Shown one piece after another: positions 20,259 through 30,639 of a stretch of DNA of 64,000 nt. The notes under the pieces were generated by a model that did no database searches, was not told where the DNA came from, and saw only the letters and a list, made by a program, of their open reading frames with translations. The stretch comes from Parvivirga hydrogeniphila. Its GTDB lineage: Bacteria > Actinomycetota > Coriobacteriia > Anaerosomatales > Anaerosomataceae. The stretch spans positions 554,662 to 618,661 of the forward strand of contig NZ_JAMCCO010000001.1 in NCBI RefSeq assembly GCF_023371205.1, read 5' to 3'. Within the stretch, counting starts at the first letter, position 1; each line of letters begins with the position of its first letter. The translations under genes and the position numbers were made by a program.

Positions 20259-20657
20259 ATGGCTGAGAACAAGGCAGTCTACTGGGGCACTGGCCGTCGG
20301 AAGACGTCCGTGGCTCGCGTGCGGCTGATGCCGGGCACCGGCCGCATCATCGTGAACGGCAAGGAGTTCGACGACTACTTCGGCCGCAAGACCCTCAAGA
20401 CGTTCGTGCTCCAGCCGTTCAAGGTCACCGAGACGCTCGGTCGCTTCGACGTGGTGGCGAACATCACGGGCGGCGGCGTGAGCGGTCAGGTCGGCGCCCT
20501 TCGGCACGGCATCGCCCGTGCGCTTCTCGAGGCCGGCGACACGTATCGCGGCGAGCTCAAGCGCGCCGGGCTGCTGCGCCGCGACCCGCGCATGGTCGAG
20601 CGCAAGAAGTACGGCCTGAAGAAGGCGCGCAAGCGCCCGCAGTTCTCGAAGCGCTAG
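20259..20657 (+). CDS. rpsI: 30S ribosomal protein S9
   Basis: S9 reaches the P-site tRNA with its basic tail. The product is 132 residues, with [19 protein letters not shown] near the start and the C-terminal [15 protein letters not shown] that contacts the anticodon stem. It forms a two-gene operon with rplM and is followed by a strong hairpin terminator. Confidence 0.98.
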   Translation: MAENKAVYWGTGRRKTSVARVRLMPGTGRIIVNGKEFDDYFGRKTLKTFVLQPFKVTETLGRFDVVANITGGGVSGQVGALRHGIARALLEAGDTYRGELKRAGLLRRDPRMVERKKYGLKKARKRPQFSKR

Positions 20658-20684
20658 AGCTGCGAGGCAGGATGTGCGAACGGC

Positions 20685-20709
20685 CAGGCCCGCCCTCGCG
20701 GCGGGCCTG
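20685..20709 (+). terminator. Terminator after rpsI
   Basis: CAGGCCCGCC and GGCGGGCCTG form a perfect 10-bp stem around the loop CTCGC, followed by TTCGCGTT. The T content after the stem is low, but the position between rpsI and glmM fits an intrinsic terminator. Confidence 0.75.
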
Positions 20710-20738
20710 TTCGCGTTACCGGGATCGAGGAGCTATCG

Positions 20739-22076
20739 ATGGGACGACTGTTCGGGACGGACGGCGTGCGGGGCGTGGCGAATGCCGAGCTGACGCCGGA
20801 GCTCGCGTTCAAGATCGGCGAAGCGGCGAGCAGGTTCCTCGCCAAGAAGGGGTCGGGGACTATCGTGGTCGGCACGGACACCCGGCGGAGCGCCGACATG
20901 CTCGAAGCGGCGGTCGTGGCGGGCATCTGTGCGGGCGGTGCGGATGCGCTCCGGCTCGGCGTGGTGCCGACGCCTGCGGTCGCGTATCTCGCGAGAAGCA
21001 TGGAAGCGGACGGCGGCGTCGTCATCTCGGCATCGCACAACCCGGCAGAGTACAACGGCATCAAGCTCTTCGATCGCGACGGGTTCAAGCTTCCCGACGA
21101 GATCGAAGACGAGATCGAAGAGTTCCTCGTCGCCGAGCGGCCGGCTGCCGACCGACCAGTCGGCGCGCGCGTCGGGCGCGCCTACGCCGTCCCGGACGCT
21201 CAGGCCCGCTACGTCTCGCACGCCATCGACACGATCGGCGGCGATCTCGTCGGGCTCACTATCGCAGTGGACTGCGGGCACGGCGCCGCGTCGTTCACCA
21301 CAGTCAAAGCGCTGCGCGACCTCGGCGCCATTGTGCACGCGGTGAACTGCGACTCGACCGGGCTCGACATCAACGCTGGGTGCGGCTCGACGCACATGGA
21401 CGTCATCAGCGACCTGGTGCGTGCACACGAGGTCGACTTCGGGATCGCGCACGACGGCGATGCGGATCGGGTGCTCGCGGTCGACGGGAGCGGGGCCGTG
21501 GTCGACGGAGACCAGATCATGGCCATCGCCGCAGTCCACATGAAGCAGCAGGGCCGGCTCGCGGGAGACCTGCTCGTTGCAACGGTCATGAGCAACCTTG
21601 GGCTCGAGGTCGCGATGCGCGAGCACGGCATCGCCGTGCTCAAGACCAAGGTCGGCGACCGCTACGTGATCGACCAGATGCGTGCGAGCGGAGCCGTGCT
21701 CGGCGGCGAGCAGTCAGGCCACATCATCTTCATGGAGCACACCACGACAGGCGACGGTCTCATCACCGCGCTGCAGCTCGCGTCCATCGTCAAGTCCACC
21801 GACACGCCGCTTTCTGAGCTGCGGACCGTCATGCGACGGTACCCGCAGGTTCTCCTGAACGTGCCGGTCGCGGACAAGGCGCTGCTCGCGAGCAGCACCG
21901 CCGTGCACGATGCGGTGCACGATGCGGAGCGCCGTCTCGGGGAACACGGTCGCGTGCTCGTGCGTCCGTCGGGCACCGAGCCGCTCGTCCGCGTCATGGT
22001 GGAGGCGGCCGAGGAGCAGGTGGCACGCGAGATCGCTGCGTCGATCGCCGAGGTGGTCCGTACCGAGCTCGGCTGA
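20739..22076 (+). CDS. glmM: Phosphoglucosamine mutase
   Basis: GlmM converts glucosamine-6-phosphate to glucosamine-1-phosphate for UDP-GlcNAc and peptidoglycan synthesis. The 445-residue product has the family start LFGTDGVRGVAN, the phosphorylated serine loop ISASHNP with S99, the metal-binding DGDADR loop near residue 242 and the phosphate-binding RPSGTEPLVRVM near the end. The ATG at 20739 follows GAGGAGC. glmS, the preceding pathway step, is encoded next but from its own promoter. Confidence 0.97.
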   Translation: MGRLFGTDGVRGVANAELTPELAFKIGEAASRFLAKKGSGTIVVGTDTRRSADMLEAAVVAGICAGGADALRLGVVPTPAVAYLARSMEADGGVVISASHNPAEYNGIKLFDRDGFKLPDEIEDEIEEFLVAERPAADRPVGARVGRAYAVPDAQARYVSHAIDTIGGDLVGLTIAVDCGHGAASFTTVKALRDLGAIVHAVNCDSTGLDINAGCGSTHMDVISDLVRAHEVDFGIAHDGDADRVLAVDGSGAVVDGDQIMAIAAVHMKQQGRLAGDLLVATVMSNLGLEVAMREHGIAVLKTKVGDRYVIDQMRASGAVLGGEQSGHIIFMEHTTTGDGLITALQLASIVKSTDTPLSELRTVMRRYPQVLLNVPVADKALLASSTAVHDAVHDAERRLGEHGRVLVRPSGTEPLVRVMVEAAEEQVAREIAASIAEVVRTELG

Positions 22077-22113
22077 GCGTCGCCGATCCGTCACGCGGGC
22101 GTCAGACGGCCGC

Positions 22114-22122
22114 TGGTATAAT
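22114..22122 (+). promoter_or_regulatory. Extended -10 promoter of glmS
   Basis: TGGTATAAT contains a perfect -10 hexamer (22117-22122) with an upstream TGn extension, which can compensate for the lack of a recognisable -35. Transcription would start near 22129, leaving a leader of about 65 bases, too short for a glmS ribozyme. Confidence 0.7.
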
Positions 22123-22193
22123 CCTCGCGTGCTCTCGCACCCCTCTGCACCCGGTCCGGCCGCGCGCCGGCTCTCATCGAGGAAGGATCGCTG

Positions 22194-24020
<1,827 letters not shown>

Positions 24021-24022
24021 AC

Positions 24023-24517
24023 GTGGCCGCCGACGCCCCTTCCATCAGCGGACTCGGCGTGGACATCGTCGAGATCGAGCGCATGCGTCGGGCCCTCGAA
24101 CGCCATCCGAGGATGCGCGAGCGCTTGTTCTCGGAAGAGGAGCGCGCGTACTGCGATTCGCGAGCACGGCCGGAGATCCACTACGCCATGCGGTTCGCGG
24201 CAAAAGAGGCCGTCCTCAAGGCGCTCGGCATGGGCTTCTCGGGGGGCATACGCTTCACCGACGTCGAGGTCGTCCGTGACGAACGGGGGCGGCCCGTTCC
24301 TCGCCTGTCCGGCCGGGCCGAAGAGATCGCGCGCGAAGCCGGCGTCGTCGAGATGCACCTGTCGCTGAGCTACACGCACCTGAACGCAGTCGCTTCGGCG
24401 GTCGCCGTCACCGAGCGCATGCGGCCGCAGCCAGAACCGCGGGCCGCCACCAGCGCGGAGCGGCTGGAGGAGGCGTTCAAAGAAGCGCGCACCGTCCTTG
24501 ACGACATCGAAGGCTGA
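24023..24517 (+). CDS. acpS: Holo-[acyl-carrier-protein] synthase
   Basis: AcpS transfers phosphopantetheine from CoA to acyl carrier protein. From GTG 24023, with GGAG five bases upstream, the product is 164 residues; a GTG at 24017 overlapping the glmS stop is an alternative. The magnesium-binding GVDIVEIERM (Asp14) and FAAKEAVLKALG motifs are clear. Residues beyond about 128 form a Pro/Glu/Ala-rich C-terminal extension not found in the usual 120-residue enzyme. nnr follows, the common acpS-nnr pairing. Confidence 0.94.
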   Translation: MAADAPSISGLGVDIVEIERMRRALERHPRMRERLFSEEERAYCDSRARPEIHYAMRFAAKEAVLKALGMGFSGGIRFTDVEVVRDERGRPVPRLSGRAEEIAREAGVVEMHLSLSYTHLNAVASAVAVTERMRPQPEPRAATSAERLEEAFKEARTVLDDIEG

Positions 24518-24560
24518 CGAGCACGATGGTGCGGACGCCCTTCGCCTGAGAGGGGGCTAC

Positions 24561-26099
24561 GTGCGTCCAGTTCTCTTCTCGCACGGCATCCGAGAGGCCG
24601 AGGCCGAGACGGAGGCTTCGAGCGCCGTCACGCTCGCCGATCTCATGGAGCGGGCCGGCGAGGCCGTCGCGGCTGCCGCTCTCGAGATCGCGCCTGCCGG
24701 CCGCGTGCTCGTCGTGTGCGGCGGCGGAAACAACGGCGGCGACGGCTGGGCGGCGGCGCGGCTCCTGTGCGAGCGTGGTCGGGACGTACGGGTCGTGAGC
24801 CTCGTCGATCCGGCCGCGCTTCCCGAGCCCGCCCAGTCGGCCGCGGCCCGCGCGCAGCAGGCCGGCGTGGCCTGGATCGCATCGAGCGAGGCGGCCGCCG
24901 TCCGCGAGCACGCTCGCGACGCTGCGCTTGTCGTGGACGCGGTGCTCGGCATCGGCCTTCGTGGCCCGGTCCGGGACGGAGTCGCAGAGGTCCTGCACGA
25001 GATGGCTGCGGCCTCCCGGCCGGTGCTGGCCGTCGACGTGCCCTCTGGCATCGATGCGGACACTGGGGCCTTGCTCGGTCCTGTGCCTCGCGCCGTCATC
25101 ACCGTGACGTTCATCGCCCTCAAGCCGGGGCTGCTCATCTACCCGGCGGCGGCCTACGCGGGCGAGGTGCGCGTCGCCGACATCGGGGTGCCGGTGAGCG
25201 CACGGCGTCCACCGCGCGTCGAGGTGTGGGAGGCGGCCGAATACGCTGCGCTCTTGCCCGTGCCTGCTCCAGACGCGCACAAGGGCGACCGCGGCAGCGT
25301 GCTTATCGTGGCCGGGTCTCGCCTGTATGCGGGAGCGGCCGTTCTTGCCGCGTCGGGTGCGATGCGGATGGGCGCGGGATACGTATTCGCGGCGGTGCCG
25401 GCGTCTGTGGTGCCCGTGGTGCAGTCTGCGCTGCCGCACGTGATCGCGGTCGGTCTCGCCGAGACTGACGAAGGCGCACTGAGCGAGCAGGCCGCCGAGC
25501 ACGTTCTGCGGCTCGCGCGTGACGTCGATGCGGTCGTGATGGGCCCGGGCCTGACGGCGCACGCCTCGGTCGCGGCCGCAGCGCGGTCCATCGTGTCCGG
25601 TGTCGAGTGTCCCCTCGTGCTTGACGCTGACGCGCTGAACGTGCTCGGGCCTGACGGGCTCAGTGCCGCGACAGCGCGCCGGGCTCCCACGGTCCTGACG
25701 CCGCACCCGGGCGAGCTCGCGCGGTTGCTGGGGATCTCGCCGTCCGAGGTCCAGACAGACCGCATCTCGTCGGCGCTGCGGGCGTCGGCACCTCGCTGCG
25801 CGTGTGTGTTGAAAGGCGCTCGGACGGTCGTCGCGTGCGCCGATCGCGCTCTCATCACGATGGCCGGGAATCCCGGCATGGCGACCGCAGGCATGGGCGA
25901 CGTGCTGGCGGGGATGACGGGCACGCTGCTCGCCCAGGGCCTCGAGCCGCTGGAGGCGGCCGCGCTTGCGGCGTACCTTCACGCGCGGGCAGGGGATCGG
26001 GCGGCTGACGAGCTGACGGAGGTCTGCCTTACCTCCAAGGACCTCCCGGCATACCTTCCGGCAGCGGTGCGCGAGCTTCTCGGTCACCGCCACCCGTGA
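24561..26099 (+). CDS. nnr: Bifunctional NAD(P)H-hydrate epimerase / dehydratase
   Basis: This enzyme repairs hydrated NADH and NADPH: the N-terminal YjeF domain epimerises them and the C-terminal carbohydrate-kinase-like domain dehydrates the S form. Using the GTG at 24561, preceded by GAGGGGG, the product is 512 residues. The epimerase motif GGGNNGGDG lies at 54-62. The dehydratase has the block DADALNVLG and the catalytic segment NPGMATAGMGD ending at Asp447. An ATG at 24498 overlapping acpS is possible but lacks conservation. Confidence 0.95.
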   Translation: MRPVLFSHGIREAEAETEASSAVTLADLMERAGEAVAAAALEIAPAGRVLVVCGGGNNGGDGWAAARLLCERGRDVRVVSLVDPAALPEPAQSAAARAQQAGVAWIASSEAAAVREHARDAALVVDAVLGIGLRGPVRDGVAEVLHEMAAASRPVLAVDVPSGIDADTGALLGPVPRAVITVTFIALKPGLLIYPAAAYAGEVRVADIGVPVSARRPPRVEVWEAAEYAALLPVPAPDAHKGDRGSVLIVAGSRLYAGAAVLAASGAMRMGAGYVFAAVPASVVPVVQSALPHVIAVGLAETDEGALSEQAAEHVLRLARDVDAVVMGPGLTAHASVAAAARSIVSGVECPLVLDADALNVLGPDGLSAATARRAPTVLTPHPGELARLLGISPSEVQTDRISSALRASAPRCACVLKGARTVVACADRALITMAGNPGMATAGMGDVLAGMTGTLLAQGLEPLEAAALAAYLHARAGDRAADELTEVCLTSKDLPAYLPAAVRELLGHRHP

Positions 26100-26110
26100 C
26101 GCCTGTCGGG

Positions 26111-26116
26111 TAGAAT
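26111..26116 (+). promoter_or_regulatory. Possible -10 element of the CBS-alr unit
   Basis: TAGAAT lies 38 bases before the CBS-protein ATG in the 55-base gap after nnr. No convincing -35 is visible. The same hexamer appears upstream of the nitroreductase and guaB3 genes. Confidence 0.4.
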
Positions 26117-26154
26117 CTCCTCGGGACGTGCGGACAGACCGAGCGGAGGCGACG

Positions 26155-26613
26155 ATGGGCAAGACGGCGCGAGACATCATGACGCCGGATCCGGTGACCG
26201 TTACCGAGGACATGCCGGTACGCGACGCGGCCAGGCTCATGGCGGAGCGTCGTGTCGGCGCTCTGCCAGTGCTGCGCGACGGCGCGCTCGTCGGCATCGT
26301 CACCGAAGGCGACCTCATCATGCAAGACGTCAAGGTCCAGTTCCCCACGTACATCCACCTCCTCGACGGATTCATCATGTATCCTCCTGCGGCGGCTCGG
26401 TTCGAGACCGAACTGAAGAAAGCCGTCGGCGCGACGGTGGGCGACGTGATGACGAGGAAGCCGGTGACGGTGAACGCCGACGCCCCGATAGAAGACGTCG
26501 CCACGCTCTTGGTCGACAAAGACGTGAGCCGCCTTCCGGTCATGGACGGAGACAGGCTTGTCGGCATCGTCAGCAAGTCCGACATCGTGCGGTCCTTGGC
26601 GTCGGAGGAGTAG
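26155..26613 (+). CDS. Tandem CBS-domain protein
   Basis: The 152-residue cytoplasmic protein consists of two CBS domains, residues about 4-60 and 94-152, which together form a Bateman module that typically binds adenine nucleotides. Visible repeats are ARDIMTPDPVTV and GDVMTRKPVTV, each followed by a variant of LPVxxDGxLVGIV. Start ATG 26155 has GCGGAGG five bases upstream; an upstream ATG at 26128 adds nine unlikely residues. It starts seven bases before alr, so it may regulate or sense something related to cell-wall metabolism, but no partner is evident. Confidence 0.9.
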   Translation: MGKTARDIMTPDPVTVTEDMPVRDAARLMAERRVGALPVLRDGALVGIVTEGDLIMQDVKVQFPTYIHLLDGFIMYPPAAARFETELKKAVGATVGDVMTRKPVTVNADAPIEDVATLLVDKDVSRLPVMDGDRLVGIVSKSDIVRSLASEE

Positions 26614-26619
26614 GCCGCG

Positions 26620-27744
26620 ATGTCGAATCGCCGGTGGGCCTGGGCGGAGATCGATACACGCGCTGTCACGGACAACGTCAGGACGCTCAAGGGTCTCGCC
26701 GGCCCGGGCGTGCTGTTCATGGCCGTCGTCAAGGCAGACGGCTACGGACACGGAGCGGTCGATGTGGCGCGGGCCGCGCTTGCAGGCGGCGCGGACAGGC
26801 TCGGGGTCGCCACGCTGGACGAGGCGATCGCGCTTCGTGACGCTGGCTTCGAGGTCCCGATACACTTGCTGAGCGAGGCGCCTCCCGACGCGGCCGCAGA
26901 CGTCGTTGCAGCGCGCGCCGTTCCCACGGTCTGCACCAAGGAGTACGCCATTGCGCTGAGCAGGGCCGCGACAAGCGCCGGTGCGACCATCCGGTACCAC
27001 GTCAAGATCGATACGGGGATGAACCGCATCGGCGTGCGGGCAGAGGAAGCGGCCGATTTCGCACTGTGGCTCAAGGCCTTGCCGGGCATGGAGATGGAAG
27101 GCGCGTTCACGCACTTCGCGACCGCGGACGTCCATGGCGACTGGGAGTTCGAGCGCCAGGTCGAGCGCATGGGCCGGGCGCTCGGCCGTATGCGGACCGA
27201 GGGGCTGAGGCCGTCCATCGTGCACGCAGCGAACAGCGCCGCGACGGTCCTGCGACCCGAAACGCGCTTCGACATGGTGCGCTGCGGCATCGCCATCTAC
27301 GGTCTGCACCCAGCGCCGTCGACGTACGGGCGCGTGGAGCTCGTTCCGGCGATGCGAGTGGTCGCACGGGTGTCGTTCGTCAAGCGGATCGGTCTCGGCG
27401 AAGGCGTCTCGTACGGCTTCACGTATCACGCGAACGGCCCGACGACGGTGGCGACGCTGCCCCTCGGGTATGCAGACGGCGTTCCTCGGCTCGCCTCGAA
27501 CAGCATGGAGGTGCTCATCGGCGGCAGGCGGTGCCGGCAGATCGGCCGGGTCTGCATGGATCAGCTTATGGTGGAGGTCCCCGAGGGCATGCGCGTCGAG
27601 GTCGGCGACGAGGCCGTCATCGTCGGCTCGCAGGGCAAGGAACGCATCGTCATGGAGGAGCTTGCCGAGCACGCGTCCACCATCAACTACGAGATCGCCT
27701 GCGCCTTCGGCCGACGGCTGGAACGTCGCGTCATCTCGTTCTGA
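26620..27744 (+). CDS. alr: Alanine racemase
   Basis: Alr is a PLP enzyme that makes D-alanine for peptidoglycan. The 374-residue product has the PLP-lysine motif AVVKADGYGHG with Lys38, and the catalytic tyrosine in GVSYGFTYH (Tyr265). The PLP phosphate-binding and C-terminal beta domains are of normal length. ATG 26620 lies seven bases after the CBS gene. A hairpin and the ATPase operon follow. Confidence 0.97.
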   Translation: MSNRRWAWAEIDTRAVTDNVRTLKGLAGPGVLFMAVVKADGYGHGAVDVARAALAGGADRLGVATLDEAIALRDAGFEVPIHLLSEAPPDAAADVVAARAVPTVCTKEYAIALSRAATSAGATIRYHVKIDTGMNRIGVRAEEAADFALWLKALPGMEMEGAFTHFATADVHGDWEFERQVERMGRALGRMRTEGLRPSIVHAANSAATVLRPETRFDMVRCGIAIYGLHPAPSTYGRVELVPAMRVVARVSFVKRIGLGEGVSYGFTYHANGPTTVATLPLGYADGVPRLASNSMEVLIGGRRCRQIGRVCMDQLMVEVPEGMRVEVGDEAVIVGSQGKERIVMEELAEHASTINYEIACAFGRRLERRVISF

Positions 27745-27753
27745 AACCCTCTC

Positions 27754-27789
27754 GTTTCTTGCAGGAAAGGCGCGAACGCGCGCCGAAAT
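27754..27789 (+). repeat. Non-coding block similar to one upstream of groES
   Basis: This 36-base stretch begins GTTTCTTGC and ends GAAAT, with the same total length and the same ends as 41243-41278 upstream of groES. Its first part, TTTCTTGCAGGAAA, is nearly palindromic. It contains the hairpin GGCGCG-AACG-CGCGCC at 27769-27784. It may be a shared regulatory site for the ATPase and chaperonin operons. Confidence 0.35.
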
Positions 27790-27873
27790 GCGCAACAGCG
27801 GCAGCTTCTGCGTGTCGCAGTCGTGCGGAGCGACCTGCACGTGCGGGTCGCGGGCGGCGTGAGGAGCGGATCT

Positions 27874-28242
27874 GTGGACGAGAAGGTTCTCGAAGAGATC
27901 AGGTTCCAGCAAGAAGTCGTCGACAAGGACACCGAGTCGCCCCTGTACCTCATCCGGCAAAAGGAGCTGGAGATCTCCGGCCGTGTGCTCGCAGCGCGGA
28001 GCCAGGCCGAGAAGACCGTCGCAGACGCGCGCAAGAAGGCGCAGGCCATCCTCCGGGACGCTGAGGCGGAAGCGGATCGCCAGGTGAAGCGGCACACCGA
28101 AGAAGTCCTGGCGGCCGCGGAACGGGAGGCAGCCGAGATCCGGGCAAGCATCCCGGAGCAGACCGCAGCGCTCAAGGCGAAGCTGGAGCCGAAGATCGAT
28201 GAGGCGGTGGAGTTCGTCGTCAGAGCAGTCACGAGCGTCTGA
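27874..28242 (+). CDS. A/V-type ATPase peripheral stalk subunit (G/H-like)
   Basis: The product, 122 residues from GTG 27874 (GAGGAG seven bases upstream), is an almost uninterrupted charged, alanine-rich coiled coil in its central part (ARSQAEKTVADARKKAQ). This is the pattern of subunit G/H, which pairs with subunit E to form the peripheral stalk. The first 25 residues form a non-helical leader. A longer frame from 27823 lacks a suitable start signal. It begins the nine-gene ATPase operon. The family assignment rests on size, composition and context more than on strict motifs. Confidence 0.8.
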   Translation: MDEKVLEEIRFQQEVVDKDTESPLYLIRQKELEISGRVLAARSQAEKTVADARKKAQAILRDAEAEADRQVKRHTEEVLAAAEREAAEIRASIPEQTAALKAKLEPKIDEAVEFVVRAVTSV

Positions 28243-28288
28243 CGTCGGATAGTACGGCCACACCCGAGAATCGGGGGAGGGTTCGAGC

Positions 28289-30256
28289 ATGCTGGTTCCA
28301 ATGGCAAAGGTCGAAGTGATAGGTCCCAAGAACCTGTTCTTCGACGTCCTCAGCCTGCTCCACGAAGAAGGAACCCTGCACATCGAGGACCTGTCGAAGA
28401 AGATCCAGACCGGCGAGGTGCCGCTGCGGCCTATGGAGGTGGTCGCGGAGCAGGAACACGAGAAGCAGCGCATGGAGGACCTGCTGCTGCGCCTCCGCTC
28501 GATCCTCAAGGCGCTGCACCTGCCCGCAGAGGAGATCGACCCGGCCGAGCGCGATAAGATGTACGTCGAGCTCTGGAGCAAGGACAGCAAAGACCTGGCG
28601 CGCGAGGTCGCCGAGGTCATCGAGCAAGTCGAGGAGCGGACGGCGAACCTCGCTCAGACGCAGGCCTCCATGGAGGCGGAGCTGGCGCTGCTCGCTCGGT
28701 ACGAACCGATCCTGCAGAAGATCCAGCCGCTGGCGAAGCAGATCGTCACGACGGGCACCTACGATTCTGTCGCTCTCCTCGTGGAGCGGCGCTACAAGGC
28801 CGCTCTCGAAGACCTGAAGCGCGAGCTCGACAAGATCACGGACTCGCAGTGCGAGATCGTGTCCACAGATGTCGACGAAGACACGACGGCGGTCATCGTC
28901 GTCTTCCCGAAGCGGGCGTCAGAAGCGGTGCACAAGTTCCTGGCGATGGAGAACGTCAATCAGGTGCGTTTGCCGTCCGAGTTCCAGGACATGCCGTTCG
29001 ACGTGGCGTACGACCGGTTGCGCGAGCGCCGGGCCCTGCTGCCGAAACAACTCGAAGAGGTGCGCGAGGGCCTGAGCGAGATGTCGCGCAAGTGGTACAC
29101 GCGCCTCATCACCATCCGTGACGTTCTCACTGACAAGATCGATGAGCTCGCTGCGGTGCCGAAGTTCGGCCAGACGGAATTCGCGTTCGTCATCACCGGA
29201 TGGATCCCGGTTGACAAGCTCAAGGACCTCGAGCGGTCCATCATGGATCACTTCGGTTCCGACGTGATCGTGGAGCAGCTCGAGATCGACGAGCACGAGT
29301 ACGAAGAGACGCCGGTCGCACAGCGCAACCCCAAGTGGGCCGCACCGTTCGAGCCGCTCATGGGCTACCTGATGGGAGGCAAGCCCCAGTACGGTACGAT
29401 CGACCCGACGATCGTGTTCGCGCTGAGCTATCCGCTCATCTTCGGTATGATCGTCGGCGACATCGGCTACGGTGCGATCATGCTGGCGATCATCCTGTGG
29501 ATGCGGTTCAAGTTCAAGGACAACGCCGGCGTCCAGCTGGCGACGAGCATCCTCGGGCCGGCAGCCACGAGCGCGACGCTCTTCGGCTTCTTCTACGGCG
29601 AGTTCTTCGGCGGGACGCTGTGGGAGGCCGGGGCAATCATACCTATAAAGATCTTCGGATTCACGCTGCCGTACAACCGCGAGCACGACATCATGCCGCT
29701 GATCGGCATGGCGCTTGGGCTCGGCGTCCTGCAGATCCTCTTCGGACTCATCTTGGGCGTCGTGAACGCCGTCAAGACGAAGCATATGAAGCACGCGTAT
29801 GTGAAAGGTGGCCTAGTAGGCTTCATTCTCGGGGCCATCGTGCTGGTCGTAGCGGGGATGCTGCTTTCCCCCGAGCTCAAGCCAGCGGCTCAGATGATGG
29901 GGGCGCTGATCATGCTGGCGGGCGTGTTCACGGCTCTCGCCTTCGGCAGCATCATGGGCTTCGTCGAGGCTCTCGAAGCGGTGTCGAATATCGCCAGCTA
30001 CATCCGTATCATGGCGGTGGGGCTCTCGGACGCCATCTTCGCCAGCGCGATCAACAAGCTGGGCGAATCCATGCCGCTTCCCGTCACCATCGTCGTGCTC
30101 GTGCTCATGCACGGGCTGCATCTCATCCTGGCGGCGTTCACGCCGACCATCCACGCTTTGCGTCTCAACTTCCTCGAGTTCTTCGGGAAGTTCTACGAGG
30201 CGACCAAGAACGAGTACAAGCCGTTCCAGAAAACCGGAGGTGAGAAGAGCGCATGA
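28289..30256 (+). CDS. atpI: A/V-type ATPase subunit I (stator a-type)
   Basis: Subunit I is the membrane stator that carries ions past the rotor ring. The 655-residue product has a large soluble N-terminal half (about 1-360) with coiled-coil arms, then a C-terminal half of about seven to eight membrane helices starting near YPLIFGMIVGDIGYG. The helix with ALEAVSNIASYIRIMAVGLS near residue 560-580 includes the conserved arginine that faces the K-ring glutamate. GGGGGAGG precedes the ATG. Its last codons overlap the start of subunit K. Confidence 0.95.
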   Translation: MLVPMAKVEVIGPKNLFFDVLSLLHEEGTLHIEDLSKKIQTGEVPLRPMEVVAEQEHEKQRMEDLLLRLRSILKALHLPAEEIDPAERDKMYVELWSKDSKDLAREVAEVIEQVEERTANLAQTQASMEAELALLARYEPILQKIQPLAKQIVTTGTYDSVALLVERRYKAALEDLKRELDKITDSQCEIVSTDVDEDTTAVIVVFPKRASEAVHKFLAMENVNQVRLPSEFQDMPFDVAYDRLRERRALLPKQLEEVREGLSEMSRKWYTRLITIRDVLTDKIDELAAVPKFGQTEFAFVITGWIPVDKLKDLERSIMDHFGSDVIVEQLEIDEHEYEETPVAQRNPKWAAPFEPLMGYLMGGKPQYGTIDPTIVFALSYPLIFGMIVGDIGYGAIMLAIILWMRFKFKDNAGVQLATSILGPAATSATLFGFFYGEFFGGTLWEAGAIIPIKIFGFTLPYNREHDIMPLIGMALGLGVLQILFGLILGVVNAVKTKHMKHAYVKGGLVGFILGAIVLVVAGMLLSPELKPAAQMMGALIMLAGVFTALAFGSIMGFVEALEAVSNIASYIRIMAVGLSDAIFASAINKLGESMPLPVTIVVLVLMHGLHLILAAFTPTIHALRLNFLEFFGKFYEATKNEYKPFQKTGGEKSA

Positions 30257-30582
30257 TCAAGAACAGGCTCGCAAAGTGGGTGTTTGGCAGCGCGTTCGTC
30301 GGTACCGTGGTGGTTCCTGCCATCGCGCTGGCGGCCGAAGGGGAGGCCCCCGCCGCTGCAGCAGAGGATCCGAAGGTCGGAATCGCGAAAGCGGCTGCGG
30401 CCGCGGTCGCGATGAGCGTCTCTGCATTCAGCGCTGCGTACGCACAGGCGCGGATCGGCTCGGCGGGCGCTGGCACGCTCGCAGAGCGTCCCGAGGTGGG
30501 CACGAACATCATCGTCCTGCAGGCCCTTCCTGAGATCATCGTCCTGCTCGGATTCGTCATCGCGTTCATGGTGATGCAGTAG
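30253..30582 (+). CDS. atpK: A/V-type ATPase subunit K (c-ring proteolipid)
   Basis: This is the rotor ring protein, 109 residues. Its first 30 residues form a hydrophobic leader ending in VVPAIALAAEG, which may be a signal peptide or an extra helix. Two membrane helices follow, joined by the loop ARIGSAGAGTLAERPE. The ion-binding glutamate is Glu94 in LQALPEIIVLLG. Only one hairpin is encoded, so this is an 8-kDa type rotor subunit. The residue after Glu94 is Ile where sodium-binding rings usually have Ser or Thr, hinting at proton coupling (inference). Confidence 0.92.
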   Translation: MIKNRLAKWVFGSAFVGTVVVPAIALAAEGEAPAAAAEDPKVGIAKAAAAAVAMSVSAFSAAYAQARIGSAGAGTLAERPEVGTNIIVLQALPEIIVLLGFVIAFMVMQ

Positions 30583-30639
30583 GCAGGTGCGGTGGTCTAA
30601 CGCTCACGTTCAAGACACGACGCAACGGAAGGGACCGGC

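Noticed and set aside
22077-22193. glmS ribozyme upstream of glmS
   Set aside because: The leader after the extended -10 is only about 65 bases and does not contain the ribozyme core.
27823-27873. Longer start for the ATPase G/H-like subunit
   Set aside because: The added residues are Arg/Gly-rich and not helical, and the best ribosome binding site (GAGGAG) points to the GTG at 27874.
26029-28620. 863-codon minus-strand open frame
   Set aside because: It is a mirror of nnr, the CBS protein, alr and ATPase genes with low-complexity His/Arg/Asp-rich translation and no start signal.
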